The notes beneath the pieces were generated by a model. That model did not search any database, was not told where the DNA came from, and was given only the letters and a program-made list of their open reading frames with translations. A program made the position numbers and the translations under genes. 64,000 bases of DNA. Origin: Calliopum simillimum. Lineage: Eukaryota; Arthropoda; Insecta; Diptera; Lauxaniidae. Where the stretch lies: assembly GCA_951812925.1 (NCBI GenBank), contig OX638372.1:69519407-69583406 (forward strand), read 5' to 3'. Shown here in pieces: positions 45,411 through 57,356 of this stretch. How positions within the stretch are numbered: position 1 is the first letter of the stretch; each line of letters starts with the position of its first letter.

Positions 45411-46565
45411 AAAAAATGGGCGTGGCAATTATTAAACAAAGTCTTCTTTTTGTTATGCTTTAGATACTCCTGATCCAGATCCGCATACCAGATTTCATCA
45501 AAGTATGTTGTATCATTTGCGAGAAATAGCATGTAATGTGTTTTACTTGTATGGGAGGTTCCACGCGCACTTTCGATATTTTGCCTACTTTCAGGTCGTA
45601 GGTGTCTTAAAGCAAGTAGACTCCCTATAGTTAAATTCAGAAAGATTGCTTTAATAGTTTTCTTTTTATAGCGCACTATATTTTTGTGGGCGGTGCCACG
45701 CCCTTCAACGAGTTTTCATAATATAACGGCATATCACATATTAATACTTGTTTGCAGACGTAACAGCTCCCAAATTTTCATCAAAATTGTTGGAGTCGTT
45801 TTCGAGTAATATTGAATGAACATTTTCAAGGGTTAAAAAGTGGGCGTGGCACTTATTCGATCCCGCCCACTTTTCGTTTGTTACAAGTTATTATTAAGCA
45901 GTACCTGCATACCAAATTTCATTAAAATACCTTGTAAAATTTGCGAGAAATAGCATTTAACATATTTTGCTTGTATGGGAGGTTCCACGCGCAACGGCGA
46001 TATTTTGCTCACTTTCATATCAGAGATGCCCTATAGCAATTAGGCTCCTCACAGTTAATTTCAGAATGTTTGCTTTATTAGTTTTCTTTTTATACCGTTT
46101 TATATTTTTGTGGGCGGTGCCACGCCCTTCAACGAGTTTTCCCAATATAACAGCGTATTACATATTAATACCTGTGTGCGGGGGTAACATCTCCTAAATT
46201 TTCATTAAAATTGTTGGAGTCGTTTTCGAGTAATATTGAATCAAAATTTTCAAGGGCTAAAAAGTGGGCGTGTCACTTCTTCGATCCCGCCCACTTTTTG
46301 TCTGTTTCAAGGTATTATTAAACCGTACCTTCTCACCAAATTTTATTCCAATATCTCGTATGGTTTGCGAGTTATGACCATACCAAATTTAAAATTTAAT
46401 GCGATGCCACGCCCTCTGGTGAGCATTTACAAAGTTCAAGCCTAGCTCATCCTTCATTGTATGCTAATATCTAACACTATACCAAGTTTCATTGAAATCG
46501 AGAAAAAAAATATTGAGTACAAAAAAACAAACAAACAAACAAACAAACCAACAAACAAACAAACA
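45410..46565. repeat. Repeat element with a 424-bp tandem unit, about 2.3 copies, and a CAAA tail
   Basis: GAGAAATAGC at 45521 and 45945, and TTTTTGTGGG at 45681 and 46105, both give a period of 424 bp. Each unit contains GGGCGTGGCAC / GCCACGCCC boxes, typical of fly non-autonomous repeats. A partial third unit ends near 46400. The right side closes with (CAAA)n at 46524-46564. The three frames in the region (45260-45676, 45967-46197, 46236-46445) are not genes. The superfamily is unresolved. Confidence 0.75.
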
Positions 46566-46794
46566 TACAATTTTATCTCGTATAAGAAGAGAAGATATAT
46601 AAAGACTTTTTTTTTAAATTTAATTACAATCAAAATGAGCCATGTCCGATCAAAATGTTCAACTAAATTACATATCAAAGACTTTTTTAATCTAATCTGC
46701 CTGCACTAAACGTAAAAAAAGGTTTTAATTTTTTTTTTTTTTTTTGTAGCAACTAGTAAAGATTTTTGGAAATTTTTTTTCTAAAATATTTACA
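46566..46794. other. AT-rich spacer, nothing seen
   Basis: Low-complexity flank of the CAAA tail, with a long T run near 46730. Confidence 0.5.
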
Positions 46795-46834
46795 GTGCTC
46801 AAAAATCATAATTTTCGACTATGTCTGCTTCTCC

Positions 46835-46904
46835 TTCGAACCTCTTTGTGGTGCGGGCCCCTAGGCTATAGCCTATGTAGCCTATGCCTAAACACGGCTC
46901 TGCC
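46835..46904 (-). mobile_element. Possible truncated hAT-like end
   Basis: On the minus strand it reads CAGAGCCGTGTTTAGGCATA, then GGCTACATAGGCTATAGCC and GGGGCCCGCACC. The CAG...CCGTGTTTAGGC start resembles hAT termini. The GGTGCGGGCCCC block recurs at 44209 in the same orientation. No matching second end was found, so this is tentative. Confidence 0.35.
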
Positions 46905-47067
46905 CATAGGTACATCTGCAAGCTTTATTATACAAGGAATATTCTTCAAGAAGTTACAGTTAAGTTACAGTTACCTATTAAAGTGTTCCCGTAACGACTT
47001 TTACATTAATAATGTTGAAAAAATTTTATTTAATTAAAAAGAAAACTAATAAAACGCATAACAAAAA

Positions 47068-47286
47068 TACCCAAGTGCTTCAAAAACCCTTCTGAAGTGC
47101 ATCCTTTTCACCAATAAGCGCTTCCGCTCCGTAAGAACAATATTTTCTTTTTAACATTGCATGTCATAGGATGTAAGCTAGCAAAAGCTTACTGCAGCCT
47201 TATAAAAAATCATTGTGATAGTGCTTCTAAATTTCTATGGGGACAAGCACTTTTGAAGAAACGCTAGAAATTTTTCCTCTTGGGTA
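47068..47286. mobile_element. MITE with TACCCAA termini, uninterrupted copy
   Basis: 219 bp, starting TACCCAAGTGCTTC and ending CTCTTGGGTA. It is the same family as 10141-10590 but lacks the 233-bp insertion. The single CTTACTGCAGCCTTA block at 47188 marks the empty site. Confidence 0.78.
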
Positions 47287-47475
47287 GGTACAAATCCACA
47301 TTCACACCTGTGATTTTGATCCACAAGTAAGGTTATTTGCTTGGAAGCACTCACAGCGACATCTAGCAGCGCATAGCGACACGCACCAATGTTTACGCGT
47401 AAAAGTATGCAATGGAATTTCATAAAATTGTGATCACCGTCATTTGTGGAACGTTTCCGCAAGGAAAGAAACTTG

Positions 47476-47622
47476 TGGAACTTAATTTGATGACATGTAT
47501 TTACGTGATTTGTAAAAAAAATTTAAACCTCAACGATCTCATTCCATTGGTGCTTCTGCTTCTACCTGCAAGATGTCGCTGTGCATAAATACAAATCACG
47601 TAAATATCACCAAATTACGTTC
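47476..47622. repeat. Short MITE-like inverted repeat
   Basis: GTGGAACTTAATTTGATGAC ... TTTACGTGATTTGT pairs with ACAAATCACGTAAATATCAC ... AAATTACGTTCCA, arms of about 37 bp. The loop is under 80 bp. It has no coding capacity. Confidence 0.8.
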
Positions 47623-47775
47623 CACCTCATCTTTTATTTTTCAGGACACTATAATTTTGAAGTTGATCTGTATTGCATACTTTTTAGCTTACATGTAATT
47701 GTTACTTTCCGCTGATAAATGAATCGTGTATTGGGGTAGGATTTTTTGGTTTATGACAGGGAACAGTTTTTCGTA

Positions 47776-47996
47776 TAATGCCCCAGACAGAATTTATTCT
47801 AATTAGCTTTTCTGTTGCTTAGCTAACTATTAATCTTGTTTTTGATGTTTTAAAATTTTTTGGACCCTGAATTGGAAAGTTTTCTTTTAGTCAATATCTA
47901 TGAAATATGTATTTTAAAAATGCCTAAAGTCATGCAATAAAAAGATTCACATTATTGCGTCTGTAATATACATTAGAGCTGCCGTCTGGGGCATTA
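47776..47996. mobile_element. MITE with TAATGCCCCAGAC termini (221 bp)
   Basis: Perfect 13-bp inverted ends TAATGCCCCAGAC and GTCTGGGGCATTA (47776-47788, 47984-47996). The interior is AT-rich and non-coding. The outer flanks CGTA / CGAG give no clear target duplication. Confidence 0.7.
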
Positions 47997-49444
47997 CGAG
48001 TATGTGCTTTTGCTTTATCAATGAAGTAAAGGTTAGGCCACTGCCACTCTTGTGCTCATAACCTCATATATGTACTAATAAAATTTTGCTTAAGTTTGTT
48101 TTTTTTTCCAGACTTCAACAAAAGCAAACAATGTAACCGCTGCACTGTGGGTCAAGATGCATCATATAAATTCAAAAATCCTGAGACTATATTTCTGAAG
48201 CTACATTGCTGTCTGGATAGAACGAACCAATTATTCGTAGAATCTAGGTTGTTCGTAAAATGAAGGTGGATATATTTTAGTACCTTTTTATTTGTTGAAA
48301 GTTCCATTTTGGCATATTAAATTCAATTTTAAACCCATTAACAGCTGACCCCCGATTCCTTCATTCGATTTTGACGATTTTTATTTACCTGGACCTAAGG
48401 CCTATGGGTATTTTTCTATCGCTGTTAGGGGGCTCTAAATTAATTTTTTATTTTTCTTTTTTAATACGATGAAAACTGTTTAGTTTGACCGAGTAGGCCA
48501 AAAATTCAAACCGTCTTATGATTTCTTTGGTAATCGTTGCCTTACCTCTGGTAAAGTTGCACAACTGACGGCAAAATGCATGGAACAATTTGAGCATTCG
48601 ATTGAAAAAATTGGTGAACAGTCGACGTTGTAAGCTATTTGGAGGTAAAATAGGGATTTTATATGAGCAATGCAAGCCGAAATTTATTCCAAAAGACTGC
48701 TTTGCACAGTTTCTGATGGCGCTTTAAGGGAACTCAGCAAAATCAAATAGACTAAATAAGATAGGGCAACACTAATTTTCCGTCAACGGGTTATGGAGTT
48801 GACTTCGCGCTATATTGATCTACTGAATACCAGATTCTCCGAATTGACTCTTTAGATATCCCTGTTTAAATGGTCGAAAATTGCTGTTTTCTTCCATTTT
48901 TGAAGTTATATCACACTTACAGTAAACAGTATAATTCAAATTTGGCAATGGCATACGATAGTCATTTCTCAATTTATGTTTTGTAGATCTTGTTATTCTC
49001 TACAAAATTGATGCTGATGCTTTATATCGTATGACTTACCGTTTCAGAGACATCCTTTAAAAACCATTATTTTCGAAACCTTAACGATTTTTGAAGAATA
49101 TCTCTTAGACCATGAGTCGCTCCAAAAAAAAATCTTAAATCGGTGAATAGGATATCCAATTATCTTTTAAACGGTTTTAAAATTTTTTTTGTGCGACTCC
49201 TCGTTAAAAAGTATTCGCAATTTTAAAAGAGGGATATTTTAATATGAACTTATACGTAGCATTTGTATATAACAACTGTGCACAACTTTTTAAATTGGGT
49301 GATCTCCTAAACTATAAGTCGTACGAAAACATTTTTTACATCTTTACATAGGAAATTTCCTGTGTTACAAAAGTGAAATATTTGCAAAAAACTGATTTTG
49401 AACAGATGTTCTTTTTTTACGTCTTTATTTTACTTTCCCATTAA
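47997..49444. other. Intergenic sequence, no gene seen
   Basis: 48900-49440 shares diverged similarity with 52200-52540 (blocks like CTCCTAAACTATA and AAAAAACTGATTTTG), which suggests one more old repeat family. Confidence 0.45.
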
Positions 49445-50100
49445 TTATACCCTACACCCAGGGTATATTCACTTTGTCCTTCCGTTTGTAACGCAGAGAA
49501 GGAGGCGTGGCTGATATAGAAAAGTATATATATTCTTGATCAGCGTCACCTCCTGAGTCGATATAGCCATGTCCGTCTGTCTGGCTGGCAGGCTGGCTGG
49601 TTGGCTGTGCGTGGAAATATTTTTTACGGGAAAACTAACCATGATAATTCAATGAAATTTTGTGCGTTGACTTTGTCGTAAAAGTTAGCTCGTGGGATTG
49701 AAAATGAGCGAAATCGGTCAACGGACACGCCTACCGCCCATACAAAAAATATATTCAAAATGCAACTTTAGGAGTATTTTTCACAACAATTCAACGAAAG
49801 TACACTCAAATACTACGAATTATTAGCGCAAGCACTGAGCAAAAACTGGGCGGATTCAGACAAGAGGGCGTGGCACCTCCCATATAAGCAAAAGCTTCAA
49901 AACGCTATACTGAAAGAGTTTTTTGGGATAATCCAACTAAATTTCACTCAAATACTGAAGACTATAAATGCACGCTGTGAGCTAAAACTAGGCGAACTCG
50001 GACAAGAAGGCGTGGCAACTCCCTTATAAGCAACATTTTCGAAATACTACAGTGTAGGGTATTTAATGTTTGGCCAGGCCAAATGTTACACCCTTACTAG
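49445..50100 (+). mobile_element. DINE-1-like non-autonomous Helitron, copy 2
   Basis: Starts TTATACCCTACACCCAGGGT and ends ACACCCTTACTAG. The 3' hairpin TTTGGCCAGGCCAAA lies at 50069-50083. It contains the DINE-1 block near 49530-49580 and several GGCGTGGC boxes. 656 bp, no ORF. It is followed without any spacer by copy 3. Confidence 0.8.
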
Positions 50101-50673
50101 TTATACCCTACACCCAGGGTATATTCACTTTGTCCTTCCGTTTGTAACGCAGAGAAGGAGGCGTGGCAGGTATGGAAAAGTATATATATTCTTGATCAGC
50201 GTCACCTCCTGAGTCGATATAGCCATGTCCGTCTGTCTGGCTGGCTGGCAGGCTGGCTGGTTGGCTGTGCGTGGAAATATTTTTTACGGGAAAACTAACC
50301 ATGATAATTCAATGAAATTTTGTGCGTTGGCTTTGTCGTAAAAGTTAGCTCGTGGGATTGAAAATGAGCGAAATCGGTCAACGGACACGCCTACCGCCCA
50401 TGCAAAAAATATATTCAAAATGCAACTTTAGGAGTATTTTTCACAACAATTCAACGAAAGTACACTCAAAAACTGGGCGGATTCAGATAAGAGGGCGTGG
50501 CACCTCCCATATAAGCAAAAGCTTCAAAACGCTATACTGAAAGAGTTTTTTCACTCAAATACTGAAGACTATAAATGCACGCTGTGAGCACCTCCCTTAT
50601 AAGCAACATTTTCGAAATACTACAGTGTAGGGTATTTAATGTTTGGCCAGGCCAAATGTTACACCCTTACTAG
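50101..50673 (+). mobile_element. DINE-1-like non-autonomous Helitron, copy 3 (head to tail with copy 2)
   Basis: Same sequence as copy 2, with at least three internal deletions accounting for the shorter length (573 bp). Hairpin at 50642-50656, then ACACCCTTACTAG and a T. Copies 2 and 3 are nearly identical over shared parts, whereas copy 1 at 25600 is more diverged. Confidence 0.8.
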
Positions 50674-52694
50674 TTTTTATTTCATTTCATCATTCAGATC
50701 GGCCATTCCACTCTACATTGAACTTTTTAAGATGGTCTGAACATCCTTTATAAAAGATAGTTGCGTAGTCAAGTAGCGATTATATCATTATATTGAAGTT
50801 TTCAAAAAAAAAAAACACATTTCCGAAATTTCATATACGTACAACTATGGTCAGCTTTGGTTTAAAATGTTTTCCATTAAACGTGATATCGAATAAAACT
50901 TAAAACTTTGACTTCATAATGAGCCATACAATCTCAATTGGATTGCCAATGCAACGTTTGTATGCGATTTTCTTCTTTCCAGGATTTTCGTGTTTTTCGA
51001 CATGTTTTCGTTCAACAAGGGATTAAGTTTTGTAAACCTGTTGTGTATTCCAGATTCTTAAAGTCAGTTGATGATTGTGGCTATTGAAATGTCAACTCTA
51101 TTACAGATCAGCTTTTACTTTGCCTCAAACTAAGTGTTTATTTTGCACCTAGAATAGAATTATTCCACTTTCAAAAAACCCATTCAAGCTTAAACCTTTA
51201 TTTCCATCAATGTCAATTTTTTATCCGATCTTAGTTTGCAAGGACTCAACATTTTTGCTATGAAATTGGCTTTCGATACAGTTATAAAACTTGAATTTTT
51301 TCAAATGGTTAGGTCAGAAACATTTAACTGGAGTGAATGCAATATCATCAAATTTAATTTTAATTTTCGGCTACTACTTATAACTCAACTATTTCTTAAT
51401 CGATTCCAACAAGCTATACACCGTTGTAAATATAATATAATTGTCTTTTAAACGAAACACATGTAGTTTTAATTGGCCTAGCCGTTCTCTTCTCTCTACA
51501 GATCAGTTAAAGTGAAGTCATACCTAAAAAGACTTGTTTTTTACGAAAACGGCAACACTGCAAGAGCGAAAAAATTTTAAAATTTCTTAGATGAGCTCAC
51601 TTCAAGTTATCGAAATAAATTTCTGCTGTAAAACAGTGATTATGAGAACTTAATGTATAAATAATTATGCCACGAAAAAATTCGTGTTTGCTTGCATTCT
51701 TATCAACAGAAAAAAAAAATGGAAATCGAAAATGACAAAATATTTGGTATGCAAAATTTTTATATTATATTATTTTTTTCGTTTTTTTTATTGTTAGTAC
51801 AGTTATCACAAATTTTTCAAAAATCAACACCCAGTGGGTGCTAATGGAAAATGTAACTTTAGCGGCCTCTACCGCTTAAAATATCAACTTATGGATATCG
51901 CGTCCGAGACTAAAAAAACGTAGAATTTTATGGCCCGTAATTTTTGGTCAAAATTTTTTCTGTCCAACGAACAGGAAACGAGATAAATTGAATCAAACAT
52001 ATTTCAAGATGGCGGGTAATGCGTAAGGGTGGGGAGGTCATCTTCATGACGTTAAGCTTCTATAGTGGTCCTAAAAACATTAAGCAAAAAAAAATTGAAG
52101 TGCCCAATTTTTTCTAGGTCTTCATACATTTTTTGACAACTTTTCTATGACGTACCGTTTTGGAGATTTTTGGAAAAAACTGTTTTGTTTCGAAATTTCA
52201 GGTTTGTTATAAAAGTATCTCCTAAACTATAGGTCATCTGAAAAAAAAGTCATATGTAATGTAGTGCAAGTAATTTCCTATATGCAAATATGTTTACTTT
52301 AAACATGTGACTCACCGTTCATGAGTTATCATCATTTTAAGCTCAACACATCACTGTGCCTACTCATAAGCGGCATGCACAATTTACTAATTTTTTTCAA
52401 ATTTTGAATTAGGAGTTATAAGTCGTACAAAAACCGAATTTTTATAGAAAATTTTATAAGCTACAATATTGCTCCACAATATTTTTCTCTAAATGTAACC
52501 GTAAAAGAGATATTTGTAAAAAACTGATTTTGGGCGGGCTAATATAGCGGCGCGAGCGAACAAGATTCGAGGTGGCAAAGTTGAAATTCTGAAAGAGCAC
52601 ATCGAAATCTATAAAATAACTCATTTGCAAAAATCCCGCAAAACTTTCCAGGTAAAACTACCAAATGACTGTACTATGAATCGACCTCTTCATC
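50674..52694. other. Intergenic sequence, no gene seen
   Basis: AT-rich. Part of 52200-52540 resembles 49080-49400. No coding frame is credible. Confidence 0.45.
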
Positions 52695-52800
52695 ACATTG
52701 ATCAATGGTGTAGAGGTCTAACGAGTTTATAAGTAAAAATAACATGTTTCTATCTATCATGCAGAAGGTCATAGGTTCGTATCCTCCTGCAGATCGTATA
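52695..52800 (+). repeat. Possible tRNA-derived SINE remnant
   Basis: TGGTGTAGAGGTCTAACGAG (about 52709) resembles an internal A box, and GGTTCGTATCC (about 52773) resembles a B box with one or two changes. GCAGAAGGTCATAGG before the B box and a T run after it fit a pol III unit. The spacing is longer than in a normal tRNA and no full cloverleaf can be drawn, so this is not a functional tRNA gene. Confidence 0.35.
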
Positions 52801-54816
52801 TTTTTTTTTTTTTAATTGAAATTTAGACTCGTGTATCCTCAATAAAAATATTTTGATCTTTGATCTGAGTTTAAGTTCGCCCAACCTCATTTTTAATAAA
52901 TTCGTTAAGGTCTCTGTTTTATTTATAAAAATAATAAAATTGAAGATGTTTTTCTTCATTTTTATTATTTTTTCTGCTCAGTGTAATAAGCTATGAGTAA
53001 ACAAAGTGCTTTAAAATTTTTGGAAAAGTGAAGCTAACCGAACTGTGCTTTGAATGGCTCAAATGTTACTCATACGTCTTTTAACAACGTAATTAGAAAG
53101 TTTCGTGGGAGGAAGCTAGGGCCGCCTGTTCAATCACCATAAATACGTCCCTGCCTTGAAGATTGTCCAGTTTTCGCGGAGTACAATTTTTTCAAATGTA
53201 ATAGCATCATGGGCACGGTTGCCTGATGTACTCTTAAAACTACTCTGTTAGATAAAAACGCATCTTTTAAATTTTTTTCATTGCTTGAGTAAAATAAAAA
53301 CTTGAACTTCAAGACAAAAATCGCAATGTCGCTTGAACTCGCATAATTCAATGACAAACGCAGAATTAACCTCATATTGTTATCAAAAGCAGATACATAT
53401 TCGCTCAGACATATGTACCTTAAGACAATAAAATGCACACTATGCCGATACTCATATTCTGTCCGTGGATATAATGACAACAAAAACAACAACAATATAA
53501 ACTTAAAAAGCTCACACGTCCAATTCAGCCATTCACTTCGTTTCATCTGCTCCTCCTTGAAATCAGAAACACACAACATTGAAGACTTAGTCGCATGCTT
53601 TTAAATTCATGTATGTATGTATGTACTCGTGATAATATCCTTTGTATGAACAAACAGCCTTGTAGCGTCAGCATTGTGTGTTTCTTAGTATCCTGTGATG
53701 CCCATCGAAAGCAGAATCGCCAACGTCCTGCAACTTAGTTGACCAATCGAATGGCATGTAACCACCCACTAAAATAAAGAACTGGTTCGGGAGTTTAAGG
53801 CAAAAACCTACCATGTATGTGGACTAAATCATAAACCCCCATTGCCACCCATCAACTAACACTGATTGCACACTTTTCTCAAAAATAAATGTTTTCATGT
53901 CCTTCTCCAGAGTGGCCTCTGGTCGCTGCGAATCGATTTCACATATGCACACAAACAGACACATAGCCACACATGTCCACACAAACATATGAAATTCACA
54001 CATGTGGATTTTCAAAGGAGGAAGAGAGAACTGAGAGAAAAAGAGAGCAATTTTTAGTATTTGATTTAATTTTGAGCGAGAGAAGTTTTAGAACAAGGTA
54101 ATTCATAAGACAGCAACAACAACGAAATGTTTTCCATGTAAAAAAAAAAAACGTAAATGTTTATAGTAGAAGAGAGAAAGTTAGAAAAAAAGAGATAAAT
54201 TAATTAATTAAACTTTATGATATCGCTCGTGGTAACGATAACATATAGGAGTTCACTTGTCAACCATACCTTACTGCTTGGTTACTGTAAGATTAACGGA
54301 ATTGATATCAGGATAAGGAATGTGCACTATAAAATATATCAAAAAATGACAGGTGTTTGAAATGTGTCGCGTCCGCTGTCATAGGTAGTGAATCCATATA
54401 AGAGTCATTCCATTGTAATTTACGGGACATTTGACTCTAGACTATGTTATAACTAAGGTATTAAGCCCTGGAACTGTGAAAACAACAAAACTAAAGAACC
54501 TTTCCTTGACATATTTGAATAAAGTGTTAAAAGCACAATTTTAAGTAAATATAGTTTTAAAGAAGCTAATGCAGCGGCGTGAAAGTGGTTAATCTATACT
54601 TACCGAAAACCCTTATAACATAACACCAATTTCTTACAACTTTTGTTTGGGTAAGTGTGACTCACAAGACATGAAACATGTAAGCATCAATTGTAAAAAA
54701 AAATTGTATAATTACTTCCTGCTGGCCATATTTCCACAGTTAATAATTTGTCAGATGAGTTTTATGTTTGTATTTCAAGTAAGATACAATTTTTACCAAA
54801 TTTTTTTCTGTTTTTG
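52801..54816. other. Intergenic sequence, no gene seen
   Basis: The 149-codon minus frame at 53130-53579 is the longest unexplained frame in the window. It has no recognised motif and is probably chance. An (ATGT)n tract ending in ACTCGT lies at 53609-53630. Confidence 0.45.
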
Positions 54817-55437
54817 CGTATGTATGTATTCTCCTTTAACTCCTAGGAGGAGCTTAGGGCCAATATGAAACATCTCATTCATCGCGATCCCTTGCGATGA
54901 CTTTGATCTCTTGCCACGACTTTCCTGATTCTTGGATTTCCTTTTCCAGCGACCTTTTCCAGTTGGTTTTGGGTCTACGACGTCCTTTACTGCTTTGTGG
55001 ATTCCACTCAAGAGCCTGGCAACAAACTTCGCTGTGTGGTTTCCGGAGAGTGTGACCAATCCATCCCCATTTGCGCAGCTTGACCTCGTTTGCTATAGCC
55101 CTCTGATTGCATTTTTTTATGTAGCTCGGCATTTGATATAGTGCGAGGCCGCCAAATCTTTAGTATACGCCTTAAGCATTTGTTGAAGAATACTTGTAGC
55201 CTGTTCGTTAGTTGTTCAGTAATAAGCCATGTTTCGCACCCATATAACAAAATCGATTTCACATTCGAATCAAAAATGCGCACTCTCGTTTTAGTGAATA
55301 TAACGGATGAAGACCATATTTTGTTCAGTCGAGCGCCTTTTGCTATATTTTTGCGTATTGATTGAGTGAATTTCTGATTTTTATTTTGACTTAAAAATTC
55401 GACTTTTCTCATATATTTTGACCCATCACGCTTAAGC
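54817..55437 (-). mobile_element. RTE-type LINE, 5'-truncated 3' end
   Basis: Minus-strand frames give NVKSILLYGCETWLITEQL, then CLRRILKIWRPRTISNAEL, and after a frame change KLRKWGWIGHTLRKPHSEV, ALEWNPQSSKGRRRPKTNW and EKEIQESGKSWQEIK. This is the C-terminal region after the reverse transcriptase in RTE elements. The element ends in CTCCTCCTAGGAGTTAAAGG and a short (ATAC)n tail at 54819-54830, so its 3' end is intact. At least one frameshift (near 55100) makes it dead. The same family is at 22740 and, as a tail only, at 60508. Confidence 0.87.
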
Positions 55438-55762
55438 CACTAATCCAATTAGAAAATAATGAAGCAAGCTATTATTGGAAATTTGATTACCTTTAGAATT
55501 AAATTTATTGCGACCAAGGCAGACATTCACGACTTGAGACATGACTTAAAGTGTGAAACCACCTTCGAAAAAAAAAAAATGGAAAAAAATTTCGAAAAGT
55601 CACATCCCGAAAACCTATCCATAAAAATTTTTTTTTTTTTTTGTGTTTTTCGTGTTGAGGGGACTAAAGTGCATCAGAAAAAATGACATTTCTTGTACAT
55701 TTTGGCAGTAAACTAGTGTTATAGCTAGTGTTAATAGTCTGATTTGATACCTTTCTAAAATA
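55438..55762. other. Spacer between the LINE and the Tc1-like fold-back
   Basis: AT-rich; nothing recognised. Confidence 0.5.
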
Positions 55763-57356
55763 CAGTGGCTCACAGCTTATTTCGTGCAGTATTTTTATTT
55801 TTAATTTAACACACTGTATCTTTAAAACTAATACATATATTATCAAATTTTAAATGCTGGCTTAGACGGGCATGTCTATTGTTCATAATAAGTAAAAAAA
55901 AATCTACAAAATTTTATTCCAAGACGCTCAAGGCGGAAAAGACCGATTGAGCAGGTGAAATAGAAGTCACAACTTATTTCGTGCTGATGCTTATTTTCCC
56001 TTTGGAGCCAGCGTTTCGCGTTATTTAATGAGAATTTCTTTTTCTATGTTCTCTGTGTGGTATTCTCAACCAGATGCAGCCTATTTTTAGTTTGACCATG
56101 TACATGTGAGGGTAAAAAAGTGCATTCTGCAGAAATGGGTCGTCCAGCAACGAAAATCGGTGATACCCCATTTTAAGAGCGGCAAATCTTTGCGCTAAGC
56201 TTCTTAATATGTTAGATTGAGTCCCACCTACAATGCAAAGCACAATTAGGGTAAAAGTGCGTCAAACAACAATTTTAATCTCGCTGACGATTCATTTATG
56301 GTCCACAAAATCAATACTAACCCACATTATTGGCTCCAAAAACCTTCTGGGATATACAACAAGAACTAAGTAACTCGTACAGTGCAAAAAACTGGCGGCT
56401 GCGTGTCCCGTGACCACAGCTTCAAAGCCCATGTAGTCCTTCATAAGCAAAAAAAATTCAAAAAAGTCTACTTGGTATTGCGATTCGGCTCAATATTACG
56501 TTTCCGCCATAAGTATGCCATGTCATCAGGTTCAAATATATTAAATTTAGACTGGTCCATGATCATGACGTTGCTTTAAAGGTCCTAATCTTTGTGGGCG
56601 TGCTAATACTGAGCTTGATATCAAAAATAATGTAGGCTATTCTGGCTTTTTTTGCTTATGGAGGGCTACTTAGGCTTTAAAATTGTGGTCTCGGGACATG
56701 CAGCCGCTAGTTTTTGCACTGTACGAGTTACTTAGTTCTTGATGAATATCCCAGACGGTTTTTGGAGCCAATAATGTGGGCTAGTATTGATTTTGTGGAC
56801 CATAAATGAATCGTCAGCGGGACTAAAATTGTTGTTTGACGCACTTTAACCCTCATTTTAAACCCGATTTGCATGAACGAAGCTTTCAATTGTGCTTTGC
56901 ATTGTAAATGGGACTCAAATTAACATATTAAGAAGCTTAGCGCATAGATTTGCCCTTCTTTAAATGAGTTATCACCGATTTTCGTTGCTGGACGACCCAT
57001 TTCTGCAAAATGCACTTTTTTACCCTTACATGTACATGGCTGCATCTGGTTGAGAATGCCACACAGAGAACATAGAAAAAGAAATTCTCATTAATTAACG
57101 CGAAACGCTGGCTCCAAAGGGAAAATAAGCATCTGCACGAAATAGGCTGTGACTTGAATTTCTCCTGCTCGGTCGGTTTTTTCCGCCTTAAGCGTCTCGG
57201 AATCAAGTTTTGTGGATTTTCTTTTACTTATTATGAACAATAGACATGCCCGTCTAAGCCTGCATTCAAAATTTGATAATATATGTATTAATTTTAAAGA
57301 TACAGTGTGTTAAATTTAAAAAAAAATTACTGCACGAAATAAGCTGTGAGCCACTG
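55763..57356. mobile_element. Tc1-like giant fold-back element with TA target duplication (1,594 bp)
   Basis: Left end CAGTGGCTCACAGCTTAT and right end ATAAGCTGTGAGCCACTG, flanked by TA on both sides (55761-55762, 57357-57358). Inverted arms of roughly 680 bp run to about 56440 and from about 56660. They share, among others, GGAGCCAGCGTTTCGCGTTA and GCACTGTACGAGTTACTTAG. Each arm carries remains of a Tc1-like transposase N-terminal region. The left arm reads MGRPATKIGDTPF, then LLAPKTFWDIQQELSNSYSA; the right arm, on the minus strand, reads MGRPATKIGDNSFKEGQIYA. Stops and frame changes make it inactive. Single strands of the whole element can fold into one hairpin. Confidence 0.9.

Noticed and set aside
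53130..53579. 149-codon minus-strand ORF
   Set aside because: No motif, no typical coding bias and no neighbouring splice or repeat structure. It could be checked by a protein search but cannot be supported here.
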